DNA of 64,000 nucleotides from Azospirillum sp. TSO35-2 (GTDB lineage Bacteria; Pseudomonadota; Alphaproteobacteria; Azospirillales; Azospirillaceae), in NCBI RefSeq assembly GCF_003116095.1, contig NZ_LGRA01000013.1:356545-420544 (forward strand). The letters are read 5' to 3'. Position numbers and translations under genes: made by a program. The notes under the pieces were generated by a model that worked only from the letters and a program-made list of their open reading frames with translations, was not told the origin of the DNA and searched no databases. Position 1 is the first letter of the stretch. Every line of letters starts with the position of its first letter. This document shows positions 46,176 to 56,454 of this stretch, piece by piece.

Positions 46176-49171
46176 CCAATTTCCGCATTGCCGGCAAGGG
46201 CAGGGTCAACCGCAGCCGCCAGATCCGCTTCACGTTCGACGGCGTGGACTATGCCGGTTGCGAGGGCGACACCCTGGCATCCGCGCTGCTGGCGAATGGC
46301 GTTCATCTCGTCGGGCGGTCCTTCAAGTACCACCGGCCGCGCGGCGTCCTGACCGCCGGGTCGGAGGAGCCGAACGCGCTGGTCGGGACCGACCGCGGCA
46401 ACGGGCGGTCCGAGCCGAACACGCGGGCGACGGTGCTGGAGGTCTTTGACGGGCTGAAGACCGAGAGCCAGAACCGCTGGCCGTCGCTGACCCGCGACAT
46501 CGGCGCGGTGAACGACGCGCTCTCCATGCTGTTCTCGGCCGGCTTCTACTACAAGACCTTCATGTGGCCGAAGAGCTTCTGGGACAAGGTCTACGAGCCG
46601 GTCATCCGCAACGCCGCCGGCCTGGGCAAGGCGCCGACCGCCCCCGATCCCGACACCTACGCCAGCCGCTTCGCCCATTGCGACGTGCTGGTCGTCGGTG
46701 GCGGGGCGGCCGGGCTCGCAGCGGCGCTGGAAGCCGGCCGCAGCGGCGCGTCGGTCATCCTGTGCGACGAGCAGGCGGAGCTTGGCGGCTCGCTGCTGTC
46801 GGAGCCTGCCGCCGAGATCAACGGACAGTTGGCCTGGGACTGGCTGGAGGACGCCAACGCCGCGCTGGCGGCGATGCCGAACGTCACCGTGCTGCCGCGC
46901 ACGACGGCCATCGGCTATTACCACCAGAATTTCGTCGGCCTGTGCCAGCGGCTGACCGACCATCTCGCCATCGTGCCCGAAGGCGCGCCGCGCGAGCGGA
47001 TGTGGAAGTTGCGGGCCAAGCAGGTGGTGCTGGCCCAGGGCGCCATCGAGAAGCCGCTGGTGTTCGCCGGCAACGACCGGCCGGGCGTGATGCTGGCCGG
47101 CGCCGCGCGCACCTACCTGAACCGCTATGGCGTCAAGGTCGGCAACCGGGTGGTGGTCGTCACCACGCACGACAGCGCCTGGCACGCCGCCTTCGATCTG
47201 GCCCAGGCGGGGGTGGAGGTCGCGGCCATCGTCGACGTCCGCGGGACCGTACCAAGCCAGTTGGCCGCCGCCGCCGACGCGCTGCGCATCAGGACGCTGA
47301 TCGGCTGGACCGTCACCGGGACCAAAGGCCGCCTGCGCGTCTCGTCGGTGCGGGTCAATCCGGTCACCAACGGCGGCAAAGTCGGGGCTGCGGAGACCAT
47401 CGCCTGCGACGCGCTGCTGATGTCGGGCGGCTGGACGCCGAGCGTCCACCTGTTCTCGCACACCCAGGGTTCGCTGACCTGGAACGAGGATGGCCAGATG
47501 TTCCTGCCCGGCCGCGGCATGGAGGAGTGCCGTCTGGCCGGCGCCGGCAAGGGCCGCTTCGGGCTGAAGGCCGCCTTCGAGGACGGGGCTGCGGCGGGTG
47601 CCGCGGCGGCGGCGGATGCCGGGTTCGGCGCCGAACCGGCCGTGTACCATGTGGAGGGTGAGCTCTCCTTCACCGGGGTGACCGGCCGCGAGCTGCCGAC
47701 CGACCGCGATCCGGGCCATGCCAAGGCCTTCGTCGATTTCCAGAACGACGTGATGGCCAAGGACATCCGGCTGGCGGTGCGCGAAGGCTTCAAGTCGATC
47801 GAGCACATCAAGCGCTACACCACGACCGGCATGGCCACCGACCAGGGCAAGACGTCCAACATCAACGGCCTGGCCGTCGCGTCGGATGCGCTGAAGCGGC
47901 CGATCCCCGCCGTCGGCCTGACCACCTTCCGCCCGCCCTACACGCCGACCAGCTTCGGGACCTTCGCCGGCTACAACAAGGGCGCGCTGTTCGAGGTGAC
48001 GCGCAAGACGCCGATCGACGCCTGGGCCGAGGAGAACGGCGCGGCGTTCGAGCCGGTGTCGCTGTGGCGGCGCGCCTGGTACTTCCCGCAGGTCGGCGAG
48101 GACATGCACGCGGCGGTCGCGCGCGAATGCAAGGCGGTGCGCTCGTCGCTCGGCATCTTCGACGCCTCCACCCTCGGCAAGATCGAGATCGTCGGTCCCG
48201 ACGCCGCCGAGTTCATGAACCGCATGTACACCAACGCCTGGACCAAGCTGGCGCCCGGCCGCTGCCGCTACGGCCTGCTGCTGGGCGAGGACGGCTTCAT
48301 CCGCGACGACGGCGTGATCGGGCGTCTGGCGCATGACCGCTTCCACGTCACCACCAGCACCGGCGGCGCGGCGCGCGTGCTGAACATGATGGAGGATTAC
48401 CTGCAGACCGAGTGGCCAGACCTGAAGGTCTGGCTGACCTCGACGACCGAGCAGTGGTCGGTGATCGCGCTGCAAGGTCCGAACGCCCGCAAGCTGATCG
48501 AGCCGTTCGTCGAGGGCATCGACCTGTCGGAGGGCGCCTTCCCGCACATGGCGGTGGCGACCGGCAAGATCTGCGGCGTGCCGACCCGGCTGTTCCGCGT
48601 CTCCTTCACCGGCGAACTCGGCTTCGAAATCAACGTGCCGGCCCGCTACGGCCGCGCGGTGTGGGAGAGGCTGTTCGAGGCCGGGCAGCGGTTCGGCATC
48701 ACCCCCTACGGCACCGAGACGATGCATGTCCTGCGCGCCGAGAAGGGCTACATCATCGTCGGGCAGGACACGGACGGCACGCTGACGCCCGACGACGCCG
48801 GGCTGGGCTGGGCGATCGGCAAGACCAAGCCGGACTTCGTCGGCAAGCGGTCGCTGTCGCGGCCGGACATGCTGGCGAAGGACCGCAAGCAGCTGGTCGG
48901 CCTGCTGACCACCGATCCGAAGACGGTGCTGGAGGAGGGCGCGCAGATCGTCCTCGACCCCAACCAGCCGGTCCCGATGAAGATGGTCGGTCATGTGACC
49001 TCGTCCTACTGGAGTGCGGAGCTGGGACGGTCCATCGCCCTGGCGGTGATCCAGGGCGGCCGCTCCCTGCAGGGCCAGACCGTGCATGTGCCGATGCCGG
49101 ACACGGTTCATGCCGCGACGATCACCGGCATGGTGTTCGTCGATCCCGAAAACACGCGTCTCAGCGCATAG
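46172..49171 (+). CDS. soxA: Sarcosine oxidase subunit alpha
   Basis: A 999-residue subunit, the usual length. The N-terminal part resembles a ferredoxin/Fer2_BFD-like domain (FDGVDYAGCEGDTLASALLA), followed by an NAD-binding flavoprotein region (VVGGGAAGLAAALEAG) and a C-terminal aminomethyltransferase domain from about 620 (MNRMYTNAWTKLAPGRCRYG, GELGFEINVP) that makes 5,10-methylene-tetrahydrofolate. The ATG at 46172 overlaps the soxD stop. Glycine and H2O2 are the other products. Confidence 0.95.
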   Translation: MTNFRIAGKGRVNRSRQIRFTFDGVDYAGCEGDTLASALLANGVHLVGRSFKYHRPRGVLTAGSEEPNALVGTDRGNGRSEPNTRATVLEVFDGLKTESQNRWPSLTRDIGAVNDALSMLFSAGFYYKTFMWPKSFWDKVYEPVIRNAAGLGKAPTAPDPDTYASRFAHCDVLVVGGGAAGLAAALEAGRSGASVILCDEQAELGGSLLSEPAAEINGQLAWDWLEDANAALAAMPNVTVLPRTTAIGYYHQNFVGLCQRLTDHLAIVPEGAPRERMWKLRAKQVVLAQGAIEKPLVFAGNDRPGVMLAGAARTYLNRYGVKVGNRVVVVTTHDSAWHAAFDLAQAGVEVAAIVDVRGTVPSQLAAAADALRIRTLIGWTVTGTKGRLRVSSVRVNPVTNGGKVGAAETIACDALLMSGGWTPSVHLFSHTQGSLTWNEDGQMFLPGRGMEECRLAGAGKGRFGLKAAFEDGAAAGAAAAADAGFGAEPAVYHVEGELSFTGVTGRELPTDRDPGHAKAFVDFQNDVMAKDIRLAVREGFKSIEHIKRYTTTGMATDQGKTSNINGLAVASDALKRPIPAVGLTTFRPPYTPTSFGTFAGYNKGALFEVTRKTPIDAWAEENGAAFEPVSLWRRAWYFPQVGEDMHAAVARECKAVRSSLGIFDASTLGKIEIVGPDAAEFMNRMYTNAWTKLAPGRCRYGLLLGEDGFIRDDGVIGRLAHDRFHVTTSTGGAARVLNMMEDYLQTEWPDLKVWLTSTTEQWSVIALQGPNARKLIEPFVEGIDLSEGAFPHMAVATGKICGVPTRLFRVSFTGELGFEINVPARYGRAVWERLFEAGQRFGITPYGTETMHVLRAEKGYIIVGQDTDGTLTPDDAGLGWAIGKTKPDFVGKRSLSRPDMLAKDRKQLVGLLTTDPKTVLEEGAQIVLDPNQPVPMKMVGHVTSSYWSAELGRSIALAVIQGGRSLQGQTVHVPMPDTVHAATITGMVFVDPENTRLSA

Positions 49172-49181
49172 GAGGCCCACC

Positions 49182-49736
49182 GTGCTTCTGGCCAATCACC
49201 CGTTGCTGGGCAAGACGATCACCGGCGACCAAACGAGCAAGCTGACCATCCGCGTGGCCGAGGATGTCGCCCGCTTCAGCCTGCGCATCGACCCGGCATC
49301 CGCGCCGTCGGCCGGGACGGCCTTCGGCGCGCCGCTCCCCACCCGCATTGGCGGGATGGTGGAGACCGGCGGACGGACGGCGCTGCAACTCGGCCCCGAC
49401 GAGTGGGTTCTGACGGCGCCGGTCGGCGAGAGCGACGGCATCGCCGATGCCTTCGCCGCCCTTCAGGACCCGCACAGCCTGGTCGATGTCGGTCATCGCG
49501 AGGTCGGGATCCTGGTGGAGGGGGAGGCGGCGGCGCTCGCCCTGCGCTCCGCCATCGCCTTCGATGTCGAGGCGATGGCGGTCGGCACCGGCTGCCGCAC
49601 CATCTTCGACAAGGCGCAGATCGTCCTGATCCGCGAGGACAAGAACCGCTTCCGGATCGAGGTCTGGCGCTCCTTCGCCGACCATGTCTGGGGAATTCTG
49701 CAAGCCGTCAGCCGCGAAATCGCGCTCGGCATCTGA
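49182..49736 (+). CDS. soxG: Sarcosine oxidase subunit gamma
   Basis: A 184-residue subunit with LQLGPDEWVLTAP and LVDVGHREVGILVEG, as expected for SoxG. The start is GTG 49182, preceded by AGGAGG at 49170-49175; ATGs further upstream lie inside soxA. It completes the four-subunit enzyme. Confidence 0.92.
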   Translation: MLLANHPLLGKTITGDQTSKLTIRVAEDVARFSLRIDPASAPSAGTAFGAPLPTRIGGMVETGGRTALQLGPDEWVLTAPVGESDGIADAFAALQDPHSLVDVGHREVGILVEGEAAALALRSAIAFDVEAMAVGTGCRTIFDKAQIVLIREDKNRFRIEVWRSFADHVWGILQAVSREIALGI

Positions 49737-49751
49737 TCGAGAGAACCACAG

Positions 49752-51026
49752 ATGAACCGTCATCAGTTTCTGCCGAAATCCGATCTCGGCGACGTCGCGA
49801 TCGCGGCGGCCATCGAACGCGAACTGAACCGCCAGAAGTACGAGATCGAGCTGATCGCCTCGGAGAACATCGTCTCGGCGGACGTGCTGGCCGCCCAGGG
49901 CTCGATCCTCACCAACAAATACGCCGAGGGCTATCCGGGCCGCCGCTATTACGGCGGCTGCGCGTTCGTCGACGAGGTCGAGACCATCGCCATCGACCGC
50001 GCCAAGGCGCTGTTCGGCGCCGGCTTCGTCAATGTCCAGCCACATTCGGGCGCCCAGGCGAACCAGGCGGTCTTCCTGGCGCTGCTGCAGCCGGGCGACC
50101 GGGTGATGGGGATGTCGCTGGCCCATGGCGGCCACCTGACCCACGGCTCGCCGGTCACCATGTCGGGCAAATGGTTCGACATCGTCAGCTATGAGGTGCG
50201 CGAGAGCGACCAGCGGATCGACTATGACGCCCTGCGCGCCAAGGCGCTGGAGAGCAAGCCGAAGTTGATCGTCGCCGGCGCGTCGGCCTACCCGCGGGTG
50301 ATCGACTTCGCCGCGTTCCGCCGCATCGCCGACGAGGTCGGCGCCTATCTGATGGTGGACATGGCCCATTACGCCGGGCTGGTCGCCACCGGCCATTATC
50401 CGGACCCGCTGCCGCACGCCCATGTCGTGACCACCACCACGCACAAAACCTTGCGCGGTCCGCGCGGCGGCATGATCCTGACCAACGACGAAGCGCTGGC
50501 CAAGAAGTTCAATTCCGCTGTGTTCCCGGGCAACCAGGGTGGGCCGCTGATGCACGTCATCGCCGCCAAGGCGGTGGCGTTCGGCGAGGCGCTGACCCCG
50601 GAGTTCAAGGCCTATGCCGGGCAGGTGGTGGCCAACGCCAGGGCGCTGTCCGACACGCTGGTCAAGGGCGGGCTGGACATCGTGTCCGGCGGCACCGACT
50701 GCCACATGGTGCTGGTCGACCTGCGGCCGAAGGGGGTGAAGGGCCGCGACGCGGAGCGCGCGCTGGAGCGGGCCGGGCTGACCTGCAACAAGAACGCGAT
50801 CCCGTTCGATCCGGAGAAGCCGGCGGTGACCTCCGGCGTGCGGCTCGGCACCGCGGCGGGCACGACGCGCGGCTTCGGCGCGGCGGAGTTCGTGCGCATC
50901 GGCGAGCTGATCCTGACCGTCGTCGACGCCCTGGCCACCGCCGGGCCGGACGGCAACGCCGAGGTCGAGCGGCGTGTGCATGGCGAGGTTCGGGAGTTGT
51001 GCGAGCGCTTCCCGATCTACGGCTGA
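49752..51026 (+). CDS. glyA: Serine hydroxymethyltransferase
   Basis: A 424-residue PLP enzyme with the PLP lysine Lys232 in [14 protein letters not shown], the substrate loop [12 protein letters not shown], and [11 protein letters not shown]. It combines glycine with 5,10-methylene-tetrahydrofolate to give serine, thus using both products of the sarcosine oxidase encoded just upstream. It starts 15 bp after soxG. A further housekeeping glyA elsewhere in the genome is likely. Confidence 0.95.
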   Translation: MNRHQFLPKSDLGDVAIAAAIERELNRQKYEIELIASENIVSADVLAAQGSILTNKYAEGYPGRRYYGGCAFVDEVETIAIDRAKALFGAGFVNVQPHSGAQANQAVFLALLQPGDRVMGMSLAHGGHLTHGSPVTMSGKWFDIVSYEVRESDQRIDYDALRAKALESKPKLIVAGASAYPRVIDFAAFRRIADEVGAYLMVDMAHYAGLVATGHYPDPLPHAHVVTTTTHKTLRGPRGGMILTNDEALAKKFNSAVFPGNQGGPLMHVIAAKAVAFGEALTPEFKAYAGQVVANARALSDTLVKGGLDIVSGGTDCHMVLVDLRPKGVKGRDAERALERAGLTCNKNAIPFDPEKPAVTSGVRLGTAAGTTRGFGAAEFVRIGELILTVVDALATAGPDGNAEVERRVHGEVRELCERFPIYG

Positions 51027-51077
51027 CGCGGCGGCCGGGCATACCGCGTCCCTTCCTGTGTCCCGACGAGGCGCGCG

Positions 51078-52460
51078 ATGTTCCTCAGCGTTTTCGATGT
51101 GTTCAAGATCGGCATCGGCCCGTCCTCGTCGCACACGATGGGGCCGATGGTGGCGGCGGCGCGGTTCCTCGACCTGCTGCGGGCGCGGGCGGAAACCGTG
51201 CCCACGGCGGTTCGGGTCCGGCTGCACGGTTCGCTCGCCTTCACCGGCAAGGGGCATGCGACGGACCGCGCCGTGGTGCTCGGGCTGCTCGGCCACCGGC
51301 CCGAGGACCTCGACGTCGGTGTCGCCGAGGCGCAGCTGGCCGAACTGCGGCAGACCAGGACGCTGCGCCCCGCCGGCCTGCCGGCGCTGTCCTTCGACCC
51401 GGAGGCGGACGTGATCTTCGACTATGGGCCGCCGCTGCCGGGGCATGCCAACGGGCTGGTGTTCCAGGCGCTGGACGGGGCGGGCGCCGTTCTCGTCGCG
51501 GAGACGTTCTATTCGATCGGCGGCGGCTTCGTCGTCACGGCGGCCGATCGGGAAACGGTGCCGGCGGCGTCCAAGGCGGTGGTCGCCGGCTGGCCCTATC
51601 CGTTCGAGAGCGCCGCCCGGATGCTGAGCATGGCCAGGGACAGCGGCCTGTCGATCGCCGCGATGAAGAGGGCGAACGAGGACGAGGTGCGTCCGGCGGG
51701 GGAGGTGGCGGAAAAGCTCGACCGCATCTGGGCGGTGATGAACGGCTGCATCGAGCGCGGCCTCGCCGCGGAGGGCGAGTTGCCGGGCCGGCTGAAGGTG
51801 AAGCGGCGGGCGAGGAGCATCCACCAGCAATTGCTGCGCGAACGCAGGGCCAACACCGGCCAGCCGCATGTCGTCTCCGACTGGCTGAGCGTCTACGCGA
51901 TGGCCGTCAACGAGGAGAACGCCGCCGGTGGAACGGTGGTGACCGCCCCCACCAACGGCGCGGCCGGCGTCATACCGGCGGTGCTGCGCTACTACCTCGA
52001 CCATTGCGCCGGTGCCGAACGGGGGATGGTTCCGGATTTCCTGCTGACCGCCGCGGCGATCGGCGGGCTGATCAAGCACAACGCCTCGATCTCCGGCGCC
52101 GAGGCGGGCTGCCAGGGCGAGGTCGGCTCCGCCGCCGCCATGGCCGCGGCCGGGCTCTGCGCCGTGCTGGGCGGCACGCCCGAGCAGGTGGAGAACGCGG
52201 CCGAGATCGCGCTCGAACACCATCTCGGCATGACCTGCGATCCGGTCGCCGGGCTTGTCCAGGTGCCCTGCATCGAACGCAACGCCATCGGGGCGATGAA
52301 GGCGGTGGCCGCCGCGTCGCTGGCCCTGCGCGGCGACGGCACGCATGTCATGCCGCTCGACAACTGCATCGAGGCGATGCGCCAGACCGGCGAGGAGATG
52401 AGCACGAAGTTCAAGGAGACCAGCCTCGGGGGCTTGGCCGTCAACCTGCCGGAGTGTTAG
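51078..52460 (+). CDS. sdaA: L-serine ammonia-lyase (iron-sulfur, single chain)
   Basis: A 460-residue L-serine dehydratase starting [23 protein letters not shown]. The Cys residues in [36 protein letters not shown] provide the [4Fe-4S] ligands. It converts serine to pyruvate and ammonia, closing the route from sarcosine. It lies 51 bp behind glyA and is probably co-transcribed. Confidence 0.95.
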   Translation: MFLSVFDVFKIGIGPSSSHTMGPMVAAARFLDLLRARAETVPTAVRVRLHGSLAFTGKGHATDRAVVLGLLGHRPEDLDVGVAEAQLAELRQTRTLRPAGLPALSFDPEADVIFDYGPPLPGHANGLVFQALDGAGAVLVAETFYSIGGGFVVTAADRETVPAASKAVVAGWPYPFESAARMLSMARDSGLSIAAMKRANEDEVRPAGEVAEKLDRIWAVMNGCIERGLAAEGELPGRLKVKRRARSIHQQLLRERRANTGQPHVVSDWLSVYAMAVNEENAAGGTVVTAPTNGAAGVIPAVLRYYLDHCAGAERGMVPDFLLTAAAIGGLIKHNASISGAEAGCQGEVGSAAAMAAAGLCAVLGGTPEQVENAAEIALEHHLGMTCDPVAGLVQVPCIERNAIGAMKAVAAASLALRGDGTHVMPLDNCIEAMRQTGEEMSTKFKETSLGGLAVNLPEC

Positions 52461-52463
52461 GGC

Positions 52464-52502
52464 GTGATCGCTTCAAGCGGGACTGCTTGAAGCGTGAATC
52501 AC
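52464..52502. repeat. REP-like palindromic unit after sdaA
   Basis: CGCTTCAAGC (52469-52478) and GCTTGAAGCG (52485-52494) form a 10-bp stem with a GGGACT loop; GTGAT and ATCAC extend the symmetry at 52464 and 52502. It starts 3 bp after the sdaA stop and may also act as a terminator or mRNA-stabilising element. Confidence 0.6.
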
Positions 52503-52566
52503 ACGGAAGACCAAGAGCCTAGAGTCCGGCTCCCGGTGGCGGCGGGCCCGCGCGACCAAGCCTGCG

Positions 52567-52598
52567 GAGCGCCCCGGTTCGAAAGAACCCGGGCGCTC
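52567..52598. terminator. 14-bp hairpin with GAAA loop between convergent operons
   Basis: GAGCGCCCCGGTTC and GAACCCGGGCGCTC are complementary at 13 of 14 positions around a GAAA tetraloop. It lies between sdaA and mhpE, which converge, so it could terminate both transcripts. There is no strong T-tract on either side. Confidence 0.55.
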
Positions 52599-52617
52599 GG
52601 GCCTCCCGGCCGCCCCT

Positions 52618-53640
52618 TTACGCCGCGCCCGCCTCCTGGCTCCTCGACAGGTCGAGGGCGACGTCGACGATCATGTCCTCCTGCCCGCCGACCATCTTGC
52701 GGCGCCCGAGTTCCACCAGGATCTTGCGGGTGTCGAGGCCGTAGGTCCTGGCGGCCCGTTCCGCGTGACGCAGGAAACTGGAATAGACCCCGGCATAGCC
52801 GAGCGACAGGCTTTCACGGTCCACCCGCACCGGCCGGTCCTGAAGCGGACGAACCAGATCATCGGCGGCGTCCATCAGGGCGAACAGATCGCAGCCGTGA
52901 TCCAGCCCCATGCGGTCGAGCACCGCGACCAGGGCCTCCAGCGGCGCGTTGCCGGCCCCGGCGCCCATGCCCGCCAATGAGGCATCGATGCGCACGGCAC
53001 CGGCCTGCGCCCCGGCGATGGCGTTGGCGACACCAAGCGTCAGGTTGTGGTGGGTGTGAACGCCGATCTGCGTTTCCGGCTTCAGCACGGCGCGGAAGGC
53101 GCGCACCCGCTCGCTCACCTGTTCGGGCAGCAGGGCCCCCGCCGAATCCACGACATAGACGCATTCGGCGCCGTAGGATTCCATCAATCGGGCCTGTTCG
53201 GCCAGACGGTCCACCGGGATCATGTGGGACATCATCAGGAAGCCAACGGTGTCCATGCCCAGCTTGCGGGCGTGTTCGATGTGCTGGCGGGACACGTCGG
53301 CTTCGGTGCAATGGGTGGCAACGCGAACGGATCGGGCGCCCGAGGCAAAGGCGGCGTTCAGATCGTCGCGCGTGCCGATGCCGGGCAGCAGCAGCACCGT
53401 CACCTTGGCGTGCGAGACGGCGCCGGCCACCGTCTCGATCCAGGTCAGGTCGGTGTGGCTGCCGAAGCCGTAGTTGAAGGAGCCGCCGGCCAGCCCGTCG
53501 CCGTGGGTGATCTCGATGGCGTCCACCCGGGCGGCGTCGAGCGCCTTGGCGACGGCGACCACGGTCGACAGGTCATACTGGTGCCGCAGGGCGTGCATGC
53601 CGTCGCGCAGCGTGACGTCCTGAATGTAGAGCTTGCTCAT
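52618..53640 (-). CDS. mhpE: 4-hydroxy-2-oxovalerate aldolase
   Basis: A 340-residue DRE-TIM aldolase: [20 protein letters not shown] holds the metal Asp and catalytic His, and [12 protein letters not shown] holds the two metal His residues. It cleaves 4-hydroxy-2-oxovalerate to pyruvate and acetaldehyde. The acetaldehyde is channelled to the MhpF/DmpF dehydrogenase, encoded 15 bp upstream in the operon. It is the last gene of the minus-strand meta-pathway arm. Confidence 0.95.
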   Translation of the reverse strand: MSKLYIQDVTLRDGMHALRHQYDLSTVVAVAKALDAARVDAIEITHGDGLAGGSFNYGFGSHTDLTWIETVAGAVSHAKVTVLLLPGIGTRDDLNAAFASGARSVRVATHCTEADVSRQHIEHARKLGMDTVGFLMMSHMIPVDRLAEQARLMESYGAECVYVVDSAGALLPEQVSERVRAFRAVLKPETQIGVHTHHNLTLGVANAIAGAQAGAVRIDASLAGMGAGAGNAPLEALVAVLDRMGLDHGCDLFALMDAADDLVRPLQDRPVRVDRESLSLGYAGVYSSFLRHAERAARTYGLDTRKILVELGRRKMVGGQEDMIVDVALDLSRSQEAGAA

Positions 53641-53655
53641 GGTCCGGGGTTCCCT

Positions 53656-54588
53656 TCAGCCGGCGGTGCGGCGTTCGACCCAGCGGTCGGCCGTCGCCAT
53701 GGCGGCGGAGGTCATGATGTCGAGATTGCCGGCATAGGCCGGCAGGTAATGGGCGGCGCCTTCGACCTCCAGGAAGATCGAGGATTTGATGCCGGAAAAT
53801 TCGCCGTAACCGGGAATCCGCACCGGATCATTGTTGCCGAACCGCTCGAACTGCACCCTCTGTTTCAGGCGGTAGCCGGGCACATAGCTCTGCACGTCCC
53901 TGGCCATCGCCTCGACCGAGGCTTCGATCTCCTCCGGCTCGGCGCCTTGCGACAGCACGAAGACGGTGTCGCGCATGATCAGCGGCGGCTCCGCCGGGTT
54001 CAGCACGATGATCGCCTTGCCGCGCGCCGCGCCGCCGACCTGTTCGATGGCGCGGGCCGTGGTCTCGGTGAACTCGTCGATGTTGGCCCGCGTGCCGGGG
54101 CCGGCCGAACGCGAGGAGATCGAGGCGACGATCTCGGCGTAGGGCACCGCCCTGGCGACGCGCCGGACCGCATGGACCATCGGAATGGTCGCTTGCCCGC
54201 CGCAGGTCACCATGTTGACGTTGGGCTGGTCGAGATGGATGTCGAGGTTGACCGGCGGCACGACATAGGGGCCGATGGCCGCCGGGGTGAGGTCGATCAC
54301 CTGCTTGCCGGCCGCGATGCAGGCGGCGCTGTGCTTTTTGTGGGCGTAGGCCGAGGTGGCGTCGAACACCACCTTGATGTCGGCCCATTCCGGCATCCGC
54401 ATCAGGCCGTCCAGCCCCTCGTGGGTGGTGGCGACGCCCATCCGGCGGGCGCGGGCCAGGCCATCGGAGTCGGGATCGACGCCGACCATGACGCCCATCG
54501 CCAGATGCCGGGCGTGACGCATCACCTTGATCATCAGGTCGGTGCCGATGTTGCCGGAACCGAGGATGGCGATTTTCGCTTTGGTCAT
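53656..54588 (-). CDS. mhpF: Acetaldehyde dehydrogenase (acylating)
   Basis: A 310-residue dehydrogenase with the NAD motif [17 protein letters not shown] and the catalytic Cys in [16 protein letters not shown]. It converts acetaldehyde and CoA to acetyl-CoA and forms a channelling complex with the aldolase. The start at 54588 (MTKAK) matches the family N-terminus; an ATG at 54600 that overlaps the upstream stop (ATGA) is an alternative. Confidence 0.94.
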   Translation of the reverse strand: MTKAKIAILGSGNIGTDLMIKVMRHARHLAMGVMVGVDPDSDGLARARRMGVATTHEGLDGLMRMPEWADIKVVFDATSAYAHKKHSAACIAAGKQVIDLTPAAIGPYVVPPVNLDIHLDQPNVNMVTCGGQATIPMVHAVRRVARAVPYAEIVASISSRSAGPGTRANIDEFTETTARAIEQVGGAARGKAIIVLNPAEPPLIMRDTVFVLSQGAEPEEIEASVEAMARDVQSYVPGYRLKQRVQFERFGNNDPVRIPGYGEFSGIKSSIFLEVEGAAHYLPAYAGNLDIMTSAAMATADRWVERRTAG

Positions 54589-54596
54589 CTTCGTTC

Positions 54597-55448
54597 TCAT
54601 TTCCTGGCGGCATCGGCGGCGGAATCGGCGGCGAAGGCGGCGCGGACGGAGCCGAGGCCGGCGATGCGCGCCTCCACGACCGATCCCCATTGCACCGGAA
54701 CCATCGGCCCCAGCGCCCCCGACAGCACCGTGTCGCCGGCCTTCAGCGGCCGGCCGGCGCGCGCCATGGTCCGCGCAAGCCACAGCACCGCGTTCAGCGG
54801 ATGCCCCAGGCAGGCGCTGCCGCGGCCGGCGGACAGCAGGGTGTCGCCGCTGGTCATCTCCATGGCGCAGCCGTGCAGGTCCAGCCCGTCCAGGCGCCGG
54901 GGCGGCCCGCCCAGCACATAGAGGCCGGAGGAGGCGTTGTCGGCGATCGTGTCGGTGATGGCGATCTTCCAGTCGCGGACCCGCGAGTCCACCATCTCGA
55001 TCGCCGGCAGCGCGAAATCCACGGCGCGGATCACGTCGGCCACGGTGATGTGCTCCGACGCCAGGTCGCGGCCCAGGATGAACGCCACCTCCGCCTCAAC
55101 CTTCGGCTGGATCAGGCGGGAGCGGGCGATCTCGATCCCGTCCGGCACCGCCATGTCGGCGAACAGCATGCCGTAGTCGGGCTGGTCGACGCCCAACTGC
55201 CTCTGCACCGCCGGCGCGGTCAGGCCGATCTTGCGGCCGGCCAGAACCCGGCCGCGCTCCAGCGCGCGCCGCGTGTTGACCTCCTGCACCGCGTAGGCCG
55301 CGGCCAGATCGCCGGCCGCCAGCAGATCGTCGAGCGGCGGGCAGGGCGTCCCGGCGGACTGGGCGGCCAGCAGCCGGTCGGCCGCCGCCGTCACCCGCTC
55401 CCCGAGGGCGAGGGCGTCGGGGGAGGCGGCATCAAGGGTTTCGCTCAT
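54597..55448 (-). CDS. mhpD: 2-oxopent-4-enoate hydratase
   Basis: A 283-residue fumarylacetoacetase-superfamily hydratase with [36 protein letters not shown] (metal-binding Glu residues) and the Ser/Gly-rich C-terminal [18 protein letters not shown]. It hydrates 2-hydroxypenta-2,4-dienoate to 4-hydroxy-2-oxovalerate. It lies 7 bp after mhpC. Homologous DmpH-type decarboxylases are an unlikely alternative, given the adjacent pathway. Confidence 0.92.
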   Translation of the reverse strand: MSETLDAASPDALALGERVTAAADRLLAAQSAGTPCPPLDDLLAAGDLAAAYAVQEVNTRRALERGRVLAGRKIGLTAPAVQRQLGVDQPDYGMLFADMAVPDGIEIARSRLIQPKVEAEVAFILGRDLASEHITVADVIRAVDFALPAIEMVDSRVRDWKIAITDTIADNASSGLYVLGGPPRRLDGLDLHGCAMEMTSGDTLLSAGRGSACLGHPLNAVLWLARTMARAGRPLKAGDTVLSGALGPMVPVQWGSVVEARIAGLGSVRAAFAADSAADAARK

Positions 55449-55455
55449 GATGACG

Positions 55456-56349
55456 TCAGCCCTTCAGGAAATCGATGTGGAGGCGGTTGAAGGTGTCCGG
55501 ATCCTCGTGCTGCGGCCAGTGGCCGCAATTCTCCATCACCACGAAGCGGCTGTTCGGCACCAGATCGGCCAGCCGCCGCCCCACCGCCACCGAGGCCGTC
55601 GGATCGTGCGTGGTCCACAGCACCAGCGTCTCCGCCGCGATGCGGCCAAGCTCGTCCTCGGTCAGCAGGTTGCGCAGCCGGGTGTCCAGGTCCTGAAGGC
55701 ACATGATGCGCTCCATCGCCTTGGCCATGCCGGGCAGGCGGTAGACGCCGAACCGGGCCTCCACCAGGTCCTCGGTGACGATCGACGGGTCGAGCATCAG
55801 GAACTCCAGCCGCTTGCGCGTCGCCTCGCGGTCGGGGGCGCGGACGGCGGCGAGGCTGAGCGTGCGCAGGCGCTCCATGACGTTGGGGTCGGCGATCATG
55901 CCACCGGCGGTGTTCAGGACCAGCCGGTCGATGCGCTCGGGATAGCGGGCGGCGAAGCGGGCGGCCACCCAGCCGCCCAGCGATTCGCCGGAGAGATGGA
56001 CCCGCTCCTCGCCGATGGCGTCGATGAAGTCCTTCAGATGCTCGACGTAATCGTCGATTTCGTAATTGCGGTCGGGCTTGTCGGTGAAGCCGTGGCCCAG
56101 CATGTCGATCGCCATCACGCGGAAATGGTCGGCGTGCGGCAGGATGTTGCGCATGTAGGCTTCCAGATGCCCGGCGATGCCGTGCAGCAGGATGAGCGTG
56201 CGCCGGCCGCTGCCCGCCTCCAGCACGCGGGTGCGCACACCCCCGGCGTCGACGTAGCGCAACCTCATTTCACCACCGGCAACGGCCGACCAAAGCGAAC
56301 GCAGTTCCGGTTGTGTCGCGGCGGACGATCCGGTCGCGGAATGGGACAT
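55456..56349 (-). CDS. mhpC: Meta-cleavage product hydrolase (MhpC-like alpha/beta hydrolase)
   Basis: A 297-residue C-C hydrolase with [18 protein letters not shown], nucleophile Ser123 in [14 protein letters not shown] and catalytic His in [15 protein letters not shown]. It would split the ring-opened 2-hydroxy-6-ketonona-2,4-dienedioate to succinate and 2-hydroxypentadienoate. The start at 56349 has GGAGGAAGG 4-12 bp upstream. It leads the minus-strand operon; an AGACG/CGTCT palindrome lies about 90 bp upstream. Confidence 0.9.
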   Translation of the reverse strand: MSHSATGSSAATQPELRSLWSAVAGGEMRLRYVDAGGVRTRVLEAGSGRRTLILLHGIAGHLEAYMRNILPHADHFRVMAIDMLGHGFTDKPDRNYEIDDYVEHLKDFIDAIGEERVHLSGESLGGWVAARFAARYPERIDRLVLNTAGGMIADPNVMERLRTLSLAAVRAPDREATRKRLEFLMLDPSIVTEDLVEARFGVYRLPGMAKAMERIMCLQDLDTRLRNLLTEDELGRIAAETLVLWTTHDPTASVAVGRRLADLVPNSRFVVMENCGHWPQHEDPDTFNRLHIDFLKG

Positions 56350-56437
56350 GAACCTTCCTCCCATGGGCGTTTTTGGGGACGGCGCCAGAATGGGGAAGGA
56401 CGGCGCGTGGGCGCCAATACATAATCACTTGCTTATT

Positions 56438-56454
56438 CAGACGCAGAACGTCTT
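56438..56454. promoter_or_regulatory. Probable LysR (HcaR-like) operator, copy 2
   Basis: CAGACGCAGAACGTCTT matches the site at 57350-57366 at 14 of 17 positions and keeps the AGACG-N5-CGTCT symmetry. It overlaps the lysR stop codon and sits about 90 bp before mhpC, in position to control the meta-pathway arm. Confidence 0.6.

Noticed and set aside
46100-49195. A 1031-codon open frame opposite soxA
   Set aside because: It is an antisense shadow of a well-conserved soxA gene, without recognisable domains.
49161-52346. A 1061-codon open frame opposite soxG, glyA and sdaA
   Set aside because: It spans three confident genes on the other strand and has shadow-like composition.
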